A stretch of DNA of 64,000 nt from Halomonas sp. 1513 (lineage in GTDB: Bacteria; Pseudomonadota; Gammaproteobacteria; Pseudomonadales; Halomonadaceae), in NCBI GenBank assembly GCA_001971685.1, contig CP019326.1, positions 1,116,001 through 1,180,000 of the forward strand, in the 5' to 3' direction. The position numbers were made by a program, and so were the translations under genes. The first letter of the stretch is position 1; each line of letters begins with the position of its first letter. Positions 55,715 through 63,321 of the stretch are shown here, piece by piece. The notes under the pieces were generated by a model. That model was not told the DNA's origin. It was given only the letters and a program-made list of their open reading frames with translations, and made no database searches.

Positions 55715-57751
55715 GTGGCAGGTAAGCGCAGGCAGGGAGCCATGGATCGCCGTTGGCAGCGCCTGGGCGGTGTAGCGCTCGTCGCGCTGGTGGTGGCCGC
55801 GGCGCTGGAGGTGTTGCCGGTAGCGTTGCTCGAACGCGTCGAGTGGCAGGCCTACGACCAGCGGGTGCGCCTCGATCCGATCGGCACCCGCGACGCCAAC
55901 CTGAAGATCATCGATATCGACGAGCGCAGCCTCCAGGCGCTGGGCCAGTGGCCGTGGCCCAGAGCTCTACTGGCGGAACTGGTCGAGGCGCTGTTCGACG
56001 AGCATGACGCGGCGCTGCTGGGCATCGACGTGGTCTTCGCCGAGCCTGAAGCCTCGCTGTGGGAGGCCTCCTGGGAGCAACTACGCGAGCAGTACCCGGC
56101 GCTTGAGGCCGCACCACCACCCGAGGATGGTGATCAGCAATTAGCCGCGGCCATCCAAGGCTACCCGGTGGTGCTCGGCCACTATTTCCAGGCGGATATG
56201 CCGGCCACTGCGCTGGCGTCAACCGGGATGTTGCCCGGGCCGGCGAGGCTCACCAACGGCCATCACCTAACGCTTCCAGAGCCGAGCCGCTACACCGGCA
56301 ACGTGGCGGTCTTGCAGGAGGCGGCCCTGAGCGGTGGTTTCTTCGATAATCCGCGCGTCGACGAGGATGGCGTCTATCGCCGCATGCCGATGCTGCAGCG
56401 CTGGCAGGGTGAGGTGTATCCGGCGCTGCCGCTGGCGATGCTGCTGAGCCTGCTGGGCGATCCAGACGTGGTGCCGGTCGTCGCCGAGGGCGCTGGTCAG
56501 GCACAGCTCGAAGCCCTCGACGTGGGCGGTTTCGAGATTCCTGTGGATGGTCAGGGTGCGGCGCTCGTGCCCTGGTACGGTCGGCGCGGCCACTTCGACT
56601 ACGTGTCTGCCGTCGACGTGCTCGAGGGTGAAGTCGAACCTGGCGAGCTGGCCGGGGCGAGCCTGATCCTCGGCGCGTCGGCGCCAGGACTGATGGACCT
56701 GCGTGCCACGCCGATGGGCCCAGTATTTCCAGGCCCGGAGATTCACCTCAACCTGCTCGCTGGCATGCTGCATCAGTCGTTTCGGGCCGAGCCGCCCTGG
56801 GTGGCGGGTGCCGAGCTGGTTACGCTGGTGGGTATGGGAGCGCTGATGGTGGTGCTCTATCCGCTGCTCGGTGCGCCCTGGCTGATGGCGCTTAGCCTGG
56901 GTCTGGTCGCCCTGACGCTGGCCGGCAACTGGTGGGCATGGCAGCAGGGGCTGGTCCTGCCGATAGCCTCGCTGCTGGTGTTGATGGTCCTGCAACTCGT
57001 CTGGCACCTGAGCGGCAACCTGCTGCGCAGTCATCGGCACAAGCAGTGGGTGGCGGCGCGCTTTGGTCAGTATGTACCGCCAGCGCTGGTCGACGACATG
57101 GTGCACAGCGACGAGGACTTTGGACTCGCAGGCGAGGTGCGCGAGCTGACCGTGCTGTTCTCGGACATGCGTGACTTCACGGCGTTTTCCGAGTCGCTGC
57201 CGCCGCGCGAACTGACCGCGGTGATGAACCGCCTGCTGACGCCGCTGACCGCCGCCATTCATCGTCACGGTGGCACCATCGACAAGTACATGGGCGATGC
57301 GGTGATGGCCTTCTGGGGCGCGCCGCTGCATGATCCTGACCACGCCGACAACGCCCTGCACGGGGCCTGGGCGATGCGCGAGGCGCTGGAGGAGGTCAAC
57401 CGCGAGCTGCGCGCCGAGGGCAAGCCGCCGCTGTCGATGGGTATCGGCCTCAACAGCGGCGAAATGAGCGTCGGCAACATGGGCTCGCGCTTTCGCATGG
57501 CGTATACGGTGATGGGCGACAACGTCAATCTTGGCTCGCGCCTCGAAGGGCTGACCAAGGAGTACGGCGTCGATCTGATCGTCAGCGAGTCGGTGGTGGC
57601 CAGGGCGCCCAAATGGGCGTTTCGGCGGCTGGACCGGGTCCGGGTCAAGGGCCGCGAGCAGCCGCTATGCATCTACGAGCCGCTGGGCCCTGTCGCCTCC
57701 CCAGAGGACGAACAACTCAGTTATCACGCTCGAAGACACCGCCGCCGCTGA
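55715..57751 (+). CDS. CHASE2-domain class III adenylate cyclase
   Basis: A 678-residue membrane receptor-type cyclase. One N-terminal helix (about 16-35) precedes a periplasmic CHASE2 sensor (about 40-340; DQRVRLDPIGTRDANLKIIDID at its start, in the usual two pieces). Three or so helices follow (about 385-460), then a cytosolic class III catalytic domain (about 485-650). Metal Asp residues are in LFSDMRDFTAFSE and MGDAVMAFWG; the adenine-specifying Lys is in DKYMGD, and the transition-state Asn/Arg in GDNVNLGSRLEG. So cAMP synthesis is expected. GTG at 55715 with AGGGGG is the likely start; ATG at 55742 is alternative. It is convergent with, and overlaps by 35 bases, the FecR gene. Confidence 0.92.
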   Translation: MAGKRRQGAMDRRWQRLGGVALVALVVAAALEVLPVALLERVEWQAYDQRVRLDPIGTRDANLKIIDIDERSLQALGQWPWPRALLAELVEALFDEHDAALLGIDVVFAEPEASLWEASWEQLREQYPALEAAPPPEDGDQQLAAAIQGYPVVLGHYFQADMPATALASTGMLPGPARLTNGHHLTLPEPSRYTGNVAVLQEAALSGGFFDNPRVDEDGVYRRMPMLQRWQGEVYPALPLAMLLSLLGDPDVVPVVAEGAGQAQLEALDVGGFEIPVDGQGAALVPWYGRRGHFDYVSAVDVLEGEVEPGELAGASLILGASAPGLMDLRATPMGPVFPGPEIHLNLLAGMLHQSFRAEPPWVAGAELVTLVGMGALMVVLYPLLGAPWLMALSLGLVALTLAGNWWAWQQGLVLPIASLLVLMVLQLVWHLSGNLLRSHRHKQWVAARFGQYVPPALVDDMVHSDEDFGLAGEVRELTVLFSDMRDFTAFSESLPPRELTAVMNRLLTPLTAAIHRHGGTIDKYMGDAVMAFWGAPLHDPDHADNALHGAWAMREALEEVNRELRAEGKPPLSMGIGLNSGEMSVGNMGSRFRMAYTVMGDNVNLGSRLEGLTKEYGVDLIVSESVVARAPKWAFRRLDRVRVKGREQPLCIYEPLGPVASPEDEQLSYHARRHRRR

Positions 57752-59177
57752 AGATGGCGTCGTCGTTCCAGGCCTCGATAATGGCCATGATGGCCTCGGC
57801 GTCTTCGCCCGCATAGCGACCGGTGAGACTGGCGCCGTCGAAGAGGCTGTCCCCGAAAATCTCCAGCTGCACACCCTCGAGGCTAAAGTCCTCGGGTAAG
57901 TCGGCGCTGCCTCGCAGCTCTCCCATGTCCTCTGCGAAGCTCAGAAATAGTTCGAGCTCCCTAAATTGACTCATCCATATCTCGCCCTCTTCGATAGGGA
58001 TGGGGTCTTGCTCGCCGGCGAGATCGACCAGGGCCGTGCCGTCCTGCCAGTCGAAGATGAAGACTCCCTCTGGCAACTGTTGCAGTGCTTCTAGGGCGCT
58101 GTCCGGAAGGGTATCGCTGATCGCCATGTCCGGGGCGGCGCTGATAAAGGCCAGTGATTCTGCCAGCGATTCATCGTCGTCGGGTAGGCTGGTGCCGGCC
58201 GCCCAGTAGCCCCAGGTGATCTCACCTTCGTCCAGCGCGTAGCTGCCCAGCCCCTCGGGGACGACATTCTGCTCGTAAAGCTCACCGAATTGCCCGGCGC
58301 CATCGCTGGCGCTCAGCAGGACCTCGCTATCGCGCGGATCGTAGTCGATCCAGTCGGGTTCGGGCTCGGGCCCAGGCTCGGGTTCGGTTTGCACGGCATC
58401 GAGCTGTCGATAAAGGTCAGCGCTCTGCGTTCTCTGCTCATCGAGCCAGCCGACGGTCGTCGTATCCAGCCAGGAACCACTCTCTCCTCGATCAGCTCCT
58501 GTGGCGCCGCTTGGTGCAACTTGGCCGAGCTGGTCGAACAGGGCGCCGGCATCGGGCCGCAGCTGGGGCGGCTGCTGCGGGTCGGCGGCGAAGAACACAT
58601 CGCCGGGGTGGGCAAGCCGGGTGCCGCCTTCGGTGATGATCGCCACCAGTCCACGCTCGACGCGAAGATAGGTGCCGGGCTCGGCGTCGGGCAGCGGCGC
58701 ATAGCCCTGCTCGGGAACATGCAGGGCGGCGAGACTGGTGCCACGGATGCCCAGGGTCGCGACCGGGGTGTCATGGTTGACGTTCTCCGGCGCCAGTTCG
58801 GCAATGCTGCCGGTGATGGCTCGCATGGCGCCGCGAACCAGCTCGGTACGCTGCTCGGCGCCCTGCGGTGCTGCGTCATCTGCCGTATAGCGTTCGAGGG
58901 TGAAGTGACTATCCGGCTTGATGGCCTGGGTGCCGCCGTCTTCATAGCGAATCTGCACGCTGCCGGCGGGGCCGGTCTCGATGCTGTCGCCGGGATAGAC
59001 GGCGTCACCGCGGCTGGCGACTCGCTCGTCGCTGCCGCGGGTGATCTGCGCCTCGCCGTGAACGAACATCAGCTGGCCGGCGGGGCTGTCGGACAGGGCC
59101 GGCATACTGACCAGGCCGATGAATAGCGCGCTGCCCAGGCGAGGGGCGGTTAGGCGATGACGAGGTAGGTTATACAT
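57717..59177 (-). CDS. Periplasmic FecR-domain protein
   Basis: A 486-residue exported protein with a signal peptide (hydrophobic segment to about residue 29, cleavage after ALS). A FecR domain (about 55-165) shows VYPGDSIETGPAGSVQIRY and NHDTPVATLGIRGTSLAAL. A proline/glutamate linker (about 270-285) precedes a C-terminal domain of unknown type (about 290-486) rich in aromatic and acidic residues, with an ending (GRYAGEDAEA, FSGGGVFER) slightly reminiscent of small barrel domains. Unlike classical FecR it has no membrane anchor and no adjacent ECF sigma factor. It is the last gene of the four-gene operon and convergent with the cyclase gene; the CHASE2 domain is its likely partner. Confidence 0.85.
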   Translation of the reverse strand: MYNLPRHRLTAPRLGSALFIGLVSMPALSDSPAGQLMFVHGEAQITRGSDERVASRGDAVYPGDSIETGPAGSVQIRYEDGGTQAIKPDSHFTLERYTADDAAPQGAEQRTELVRGAMRAITGSIAELAPENVNHDTPVATLGIRGTSLAALHVPEQGYAPLPDAEPGTYLRVERGLVAIITEGGTRLAHPGDVFFAADPQQPPQLRPDAGALFDQLGQVAPSGATGADRGESGSWLDTTTVGWLDEQRTQSADLYRQLDAVQTEPEPGPEPEPDWIDYDPRDSEVLLSASDGAGQFGELYEQNVVPEGLGSYALDEGEITWGYWAAGTSLPDDDESLAESLAFISAAPDMAISDTLPDSALEALQQLPEGVFIFDWQDGTALVDLAGEQDPIPIEEGEIWMSQFRELELFLSFAEDMGELRGSADLPEDFSLEGVQLEIFGDSLFDGASLTGRYAGEDAEAIMAIIEAWNDDAIFSGGGVFERDN

Positions 59178-59214
59178 GAAATGTCACCTTGATGAAGATC
59201 GGCTGGCCGCGGAG

Positions 59215-60591
59215 TCAGAACAGGTAGCTGAGGCCCAGGCGTGCCTGAACGCGGTGGCTGTCGAAGAAATCGATGCTCGAGTAACGCCGCTCATAGTCTG
59301 CGGCAGCGTGCAGCAGCCAGTCGCGATCCAGTTGGATGTACCAGGCGACGCTGGCCTCCCAGCTGCGGTCGCGGCGCTCATCTGGCGTGAAATCGTTGTA
59401 GATGGCGAAGCCCTCGTCCCGGTAGTGGCGCCAGCGGTGGTCGAGGTCGAGGCGCCACTGCTGGCGATGGCCAACGGGGATCTCGATGCCGACGCCGAGC
59501 AGATAGTGGTCGAGATCGCCGCCTTCACGTTGGTGGCCGGTGCCGTGCGAGCTGGCCCACTCACGTTCGGTGAGCCCGCGCAGGCGCAGCGCCCAACCCT
59601 CCCGGGGCACGCGCAGGTCTACGCCGACGCCGGCAGTCCGGTGGTCGTTCAGGGAGCGCTGGTCGAAACGGTTGTCGTATCCGTGGCCGTGCCAGCGTAG
59701 CCGACTGTCCTGGCCAATGGGGTGCTGGTATTCGCCGACTACGCCCCAGCGGCGCATCAGCCGGGAAAAATCGGTGTCCTGCCAGGCCCTCAGGGCATCG
59801 AGGGAGAGCGATACCTGACGCTCGGCGTCGAGATCATACTGCCACCCCAGGCGGCCCTGCAGCACCGAGAGGTTATAGGCCTGAGCCTCTTCGCGCTGAT
59901 AGTAGCGACTCTGAACGCCGGCCTCGAACAGCAGTCGCTGGTCGTCGTCGAGGGGAAGGTGCCCTCGATATTGGCCGGCGAGGCGCTGGAAGTGGCTGGC
60001 CTGGCGTGACAGTTCGATGCTGTCGGCCTCTTCGACAAGGGGGCGAAGGGCCTCGGGAATCAGCTGGTTGGGGTCGATCAGAAAGCGGCTCGGGAAGCGC
60101 TGGGCGTTGCTGTCGTAGCCGGTTTCGAGCATCAGCCGAGCCTGGTGTCGGGGCGGCGAGTCGCGCTGGCGCTGCTCGTCGATGGCCTGCTCGTAGCGCT
60201 GCATGGCCTGGCGGGCCCGAGCGGGTGGATCGAGCGTCTCGAGGAGCTCCAGTTCGCTCGCGGCGGCGTCGACCTGGCCGAGACGCAGGTAGGCAGCGAC
60301 CCGCTCCATGCGTGCGGCAGCATGCCGCGGTTCGGCGAGCACCACGCGCTCGAGGGCCAGCAACGCCTCGCTAGGATGGCCGGCACGCAGCGCGGCCACG
60401 CCCAGCCAGTAGTCGAACTCGGGCGTGCCGGCGTGCTGGTGGTCGAGGGAGCGAAGCTGCCGGTAGGCCGCCTCGGGAGCATCGGCTTCGAGTTGCTGGC
60501 GGGCATCTGCCAGCGGCCCATCGAGGGCTAGTGTTCCTTGCGAGATGAGTGCCAGCAGGAGGGTAGTGAACGCCAGGCGCAGCGAGCGCAT
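59215..60591 (-). CDS. TPR plus outer-membrane beta-barrel protein
   Basis: A 458-residue protein with a signal peptide (to about residue 22), TPR helices (about 25-155; LGVAALRAGHPSEALLALERV), and a C-terminal beta-barrel (about 165-458) of alternating aromatic/polar strands. A GYDSNA motif opens the barrel and the chain ends with SYLF, the usual C-terminal Phe of outer-membrane proteins. The layout matches TPR-barrel proteins such as Slam-like modifiers (TPR plus DUF560), although I cannot confirm that family. It precedes the FecR gene (37 bases). The ATG at 60591 is chosen over an upstream start at 60624. Periplasmic TPR with an outer-membrane pore suggests envelope sensing or secretion. 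Confidence 0.82.
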   Translation of the reverse strand: MRSLRLAFTTLLLALISQGTLALDGPLADARQQLEADAPEAAYRQLRSLDHQHAGTPEFDYWLGVAALRAGHPSEALLALERVVLAEPRHAAARMERVAAYLRLGQVDAAASELELLETLDPPARARQAMQRYEQAIDEQRQRDSPPRHQARLMLETGYDSNAQRFPSRFLIDPNQLIPEALRPLVEEADSIELSRQASHFQRLAGQYRGHLPLDDDQRLLFEAGVQSRYYQREEAQAYNLSVLQGRLGWQYDLDAERQVSLSLDALRAWQDTDFSRLMRRWGVVGEYQHPIGQDSRLRWHGHGYDNRFDQRSLNDHRTAGVGVDLRVPREGWALRLRGLTEREWASSHGTGHQREGGDLDHYLLGVGIEIPVGHRQQWRLDLDHRWRHYRDEGFAIYNDFTPDERRDRSWEASVAWYIQLDRDWLLHAAADYERRYSSIDFFDSHRVQARLGLSYLF

Positions 60592-60654
60592 GGGCTGACG
60601 GCTTGAGCAAGCGGGGTATGGCATGGCAAACGGCTTCGTTGTTCTGGTGTGAAT

Positions 60655-61416
60655 TCACAGACACTGCCAGTGGTAGCCGCGCAGTGCCGATTCGAGCTCC
60701 GCCATGACCTCTCGACGGTAAATTGGCTTTAGATGGCTGATCCAGAGCTGTGCAGGGCGCTGGCTCAGCGCGGCCAACAGCTGTGAAACCAGCTCCGGCG
60801 TCATATGACCGGCTTGCTTTGCCAGTGCCCGATGGCGGTCGGGAAAAGCACACTCCTGCATCAGTATGTCGATGGCGCCGCAGGCCTCGAAACTCTCGAC
60901 CAGGGAGGGGTCGAGGGTGGTATCGCCGCTGAAAACGAACCGCATGTCGGCTGACTCGACCCGAAACCCGCATGCCGCTACCCGGTGGGAGACCGGGAAG
61001 GCAGTGACCGCCAGTGGTTCGCCGTCATCGAACCTCACAGCCTGTCCAGGTGCTAGCGGCACGAAGTGCATCACCGGACGCTGCACGCTAGGCAGGGCGC
61101 CGAAGTCCGGCCATAGCTGCTGATTGAACAGGTGCCGCTGCAGCGTTTTGATGACCTCTGGCAGCGCATAGACGCTCAAGGTGCTGTCGCTGTTGCTCAG
61201 TCGTTCGAACAGGGCATCGACCAGCAGCGGCAAACCGGCGACGTGGTCCAGGTGCGCATGGCTGATGAACACGCGCTCGATGGCAAAGATGTCGTCGACG
61301 GACAGGCGGGTCAGTCCGGTACCAGCATCCAGCAGGGTAGCGTGGCCCAGGCGAATCGCCGTGGTGTCACATGCCGCCCCGAGCCCGCCGCTGGCGCCAA
61401 GTACATTTATTTTCAT
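60655..61416 (-). CDS. Metallo-beta-lactamase-fold protein, class II cAMP phosphodiesterase-like
   Basis: A 253-residue di-metal hydrolase. All five ligand motifs are visible: HAHLDH (53-58), the His in FPVSHRV (144), Asp in FSGDTT (165), and, in the order of class II cyclic-nucleotide phosphodiesterases, MQECAFPDRH (Glu188), AGHMTPEL (His204) and SHLKP (His228). The opening MKINVLGASGG and LLDAGTGLTRL also match. The genes around it encode an adenylate cyclase and a cyclic-nucleotide-binding protein, so cAMP hydrolysis is likely; a tRNA 3'-processing-type (RNase Z-like) or other MBL role cannot be excluded by eye. It lies 63 bases upstream of the TPR-barrel gene. Confidence 0.82.
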   Translation of the reverse strand: MKINVLGASGGLGAACDTTAIRLGHATLLDAGTGLTRLSVDDIFAIERVFISHAHLDHVAGLPLLVDALFERLSNSDSTLSVYALPEVIKTLQRHLFNQQLWPDFGALPSVQRPVMHFVPLAPGQAVRFDDGEPLAVTAFPVSHRVAACGFRVESADMRFVFSGDTTLDPSLVESFEACGAIDILMQECAFPDRHRALAKQAGHMTPELVSQLLAALSQRPAQLWISHLKPIYRREVMAELESALRGYHWQCL

Positions 61417-61474
61417 TATTTAGCATTCCATTACATCAACATGTCTGAACGGTGCATGCAAGCCCTGTGGGTGC

Positions 61475-62107
61475 TCAGCGAGTAAGCTTTCTGGCCATAT
61501 CGGCACCGATCACCCCTTGCATGGCATCCTTTAGCCGCGGGTCGCGCTGGTAAAGCGCTTCGAGGTCGCGGCGTCGCCAGCTCAGATAGTCGACGGCGCC
61601 TCTGGTTACCACCGTGGCGCTGGCTGGCTTGCCGGTGATGAAACTCATCTCACCGGCGAAGTCACCCGGGCGCAGCGTGGCGCGATGCTGGCCGTTGGCA
61701 TGCACTTCTGCCTCACCGTCGAGCAGCAGGATCAGCCGGTCAAGCGGTTGATCCTGCTCGATCAGCGTGGCATCGGCGGGGCAGTGCTCTCGCTGTGTCG
61801 GGCGGAGTACCTTGAGCATTTCTCTGGGCGTGAGCATGCGAAAGGTGTGGCGGTGTAGCCAGCGTTGATCGTCATCGAGTACCACCGGTCGCCGCGCCAG
61901 CAGTAGCACGGTGAGATTGAAAGCATTGATGGCAATAAAGGCGATTTGCCAGCCAATTGCCGAGTAGAGTGGGGTATCGAGAAAATAGAAGTAGGGCAGC
62001 GTACTCAGTGCAGCGAGGATGGTGATGGCGCGCAGGTAAGCCATGTCGCGCACCAGGTAGGCGAGGCAGAACAGCAAGTTGGCAAAGAAAAATAGCCCTG
62101 TGGTCAT
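61475..62107 (-). CDS. Three-helix membrane protein with cyclic-nucleotide-binding domain (Popeye-like)
   Basis: A 210-residue protein: three N-terminal membrane helices (about 4-22, 26-46, 52-72), then a cytosolic cNMP-binding fold (about 95-200). The phosphate-binding cassette is GDFAGEMSFITGKPASATV; Glu is conserved but the usual Arg (PRxA) is Ala. The architecture, three helices followed by one cNMP fold, is that of Popeye-domain proteins, which bind cAMP without that Arg. It would be the read-out of the neighbouring cyclase. The ATG at 62107, with GAGGA nine bases before, is better placed than the one at 62146. It is the first gene of the leftward operon; 58 bases separate it from the phosphodiesterase gene. 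Confidence 0.8.
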   Translation of the reverse strand: MTTGLFFFANLLFCLAYLVRDMAYLRAITILAALSTLPYFYFLDTPLYSAIGWQIAFIAINAFNLTVLLLARRPVVLDDDQRWLHRHTFRMLTPREMLKVLRPTQREHCPADATLIEQDQPLDRLILLLDGEAEVHANGQHRATLRPGDFAGEMSFITGKPASATVVTRGAVDYLSWRRRDLEALYQRDPRLKDAMQGVIGADMARKLTR

Positions 62108-62246
62108 GGTAGAACCGTCCTCTGGCAGCAGATCTGGCAGTGGCACGCCTGACCCAAGCTGGACATGCTACCCATGGCGACTGCTGTCGGGGCAAGTTTT
62201 CAACGCTTTGAGAAGCGCACGCCTGAACGTCAGAGCGATTGTTTAT

Positions 62247-62263
62247 TGCACCAAAATGGTGTT
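62247..62263. promoter_or_regulatory. NtrC-type binding site
   Basis: TGCACCAAAATGGTGTT nearly matches the NtrC site of E. coli glnA (TGCACC-A-ATGGTG). A weaker half site (TGGTGCA) lies at 62280-62286. Both are about 100-140 bases before the start predicted from the sigma-54 promoter at 62362. Confidence 0.75.
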
Positions 62264-62361
62264 TTTTCATGGCCTGGAATGGTGCATGGCAGTGGCTGGG
62301 CGTGCCTTTTCAGCCTCACGGGCGCTCGCCGCGCCAGCGCCCCCGGGGGATCGCAGCGAAC

Positions 62362-62377
62362 TGGCACGCCACGTGCT
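62362..62377 (+). promoter_or_regulatory. Sigma-54 promoter of the glucosylglycerate operon
   Basis: TGGCACG-CCAC-GTGCT has the exact -24 GG and -12 GC spacing and a single mismatch (G for T at the first base of TTGC). The transcript start should be about 62388, 46 bases before the ATG at 62434. The 326-base stretch 62108-62433 contains this, the NtrC site(s), and otherwise no gene. Confidence 0.75.
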
Positions 62378-62433
62378 AGTGTCACCAATAACGCGCAACT
62401 GCGCGCACCCCCTTGCCCGCTAGCAGGTGCCGT

Positions 62434-63321
62434 ATGAATCACGCCCAAGTGTCGCCGCCGCGCCTGGTCTTCACCGATCTCGACGGCTCGCTGCTCGATC
62501 ACGACAGCTACGACTGGTCGCCGGCCAAGGCGTGGCTGTCGCGCCTTGCCGCGGCGGGCATTGCGGTGATCCCGGTGACCAGCAAGACCCGCGCCGAGCT
62601 GCTTTCGCTGCGCCTCGAGCTGGGCCTGGCCAAGAGCCCGTTCATCGCCGAGAACGGCGCGGTGATCGGGCTGCCACCCTCCTGGCAGCACGCGCGGCTG
62701 GATCGCGATCCCGCCGACCCCCATGGCCTGGTGATCAAGACCCCGGGGCTGGATATCGGCTTTATCCGCACCCGGTTGGACGTGATTCGCAAGCGCCTGG
62801 GGGTGCGCTTCGTGGGGATGAGCGATATGTCGCTTGAAAAGATCGTGGCCTACACCGGCCTGCCCGAACCTGCTGCCCGCCAGGCGCGGGTGCGCGAGGG
62901 CAGCGAGCCGCTGATCTGGGAGGACGACGACGCGGCCCTGGAACGCTTTCGCCGGGCGCTGGCCGACGATGGCCTGCGTCTGACGCGCGGCGGACGTTTC
63001 TGGCATGTGATGGGCGAGGTGCACAAGGGCGCCTCGGTGGCCTGGCTGATCGAGCGTTTCGCGGCGCTGCGCGGCAGCCAACCGCTTACCTTGGGCCTGG
63101 GCGACGGGCCCAATGACGTGCCCATGCTCGACGCCGTTGATCGGGCCGTGCTGATTCCCGGCCACCATGGCCAGCGCGTCGAGGTCGACAACCCGATGCT
63201 TTACTGCGCCACGCTGGATGGGCCGCGGGGGTGGGTAGAAGGGCTCGAACACTGGTGGGGCGACGAGATTCCCGAGGCCGTCCGTGACGGCGTGAACGGC
63301 AAGGAGCGCGAGCATGAGTGA
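62434..63321 (+). CDS. HAD phosphatase, mannosyl/glucosyl-3-phosphoglycerate phosphatase type
   Basis: A 295-residue HAD-superfamily hydrolase of the MPGP/YedP group. The nucleophile motif is FTDLDGSLLDHDSYDW (Asp near residue 15), with PVTSKTRAEL as motif II, the Lys region further on, and GLGDGPNDVPML as motif III/IV. The adjacent gene encodes glucosyl-3-phosphoglycerate synthase, so the substrate should be glucosyl-3-phosphoglycerate, giving glucosylglycerate. AGGTG precedes the ATG at 62434; the TTG upstream at 62413 is unused. The synthase gene overlaps by 8 bases. A sigma-54 promoter and NtrC site suggest induction by nitrogen limitation. Confidence 0.9.
   Translation: MNHAQVSPPRLVFTDLDGSLLDHDSYDWSPAKAWLSRLAAAGIAVIPVTSKTRAELLSLRLELGLAKSPFIAENGAVIGLPPSWQHARLDRDPADPHGLVIKTPGLDIGFIRTRLDVIRKRLGVRFVGMSDMSLEKIVAYTGLPEPAARQARVREGSEPLIWEDDDAALERFRRALADDGLRLTRGGRFWHVMGEVHKGASVAWLIERFAALRGSQPLTLGLGDGPNDVPMLDAVDRAVLIPGHHGQRVEVDNPMLYCATLDGPRGWVEGLEHWWGDEIPEAVRDGVNGKEREHE

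Noticed and set aside
62248..62267. CACCA-AAA-TGGTG followed by six T as a terminator of a small RNA
   Set aside because: The palindrome is better explained as an NtrC site: it extends to TGCACCA-N3-TGGTG and sits correctly upstream of a sigma-54 promoter. No gene ends just before it on the plus strand.
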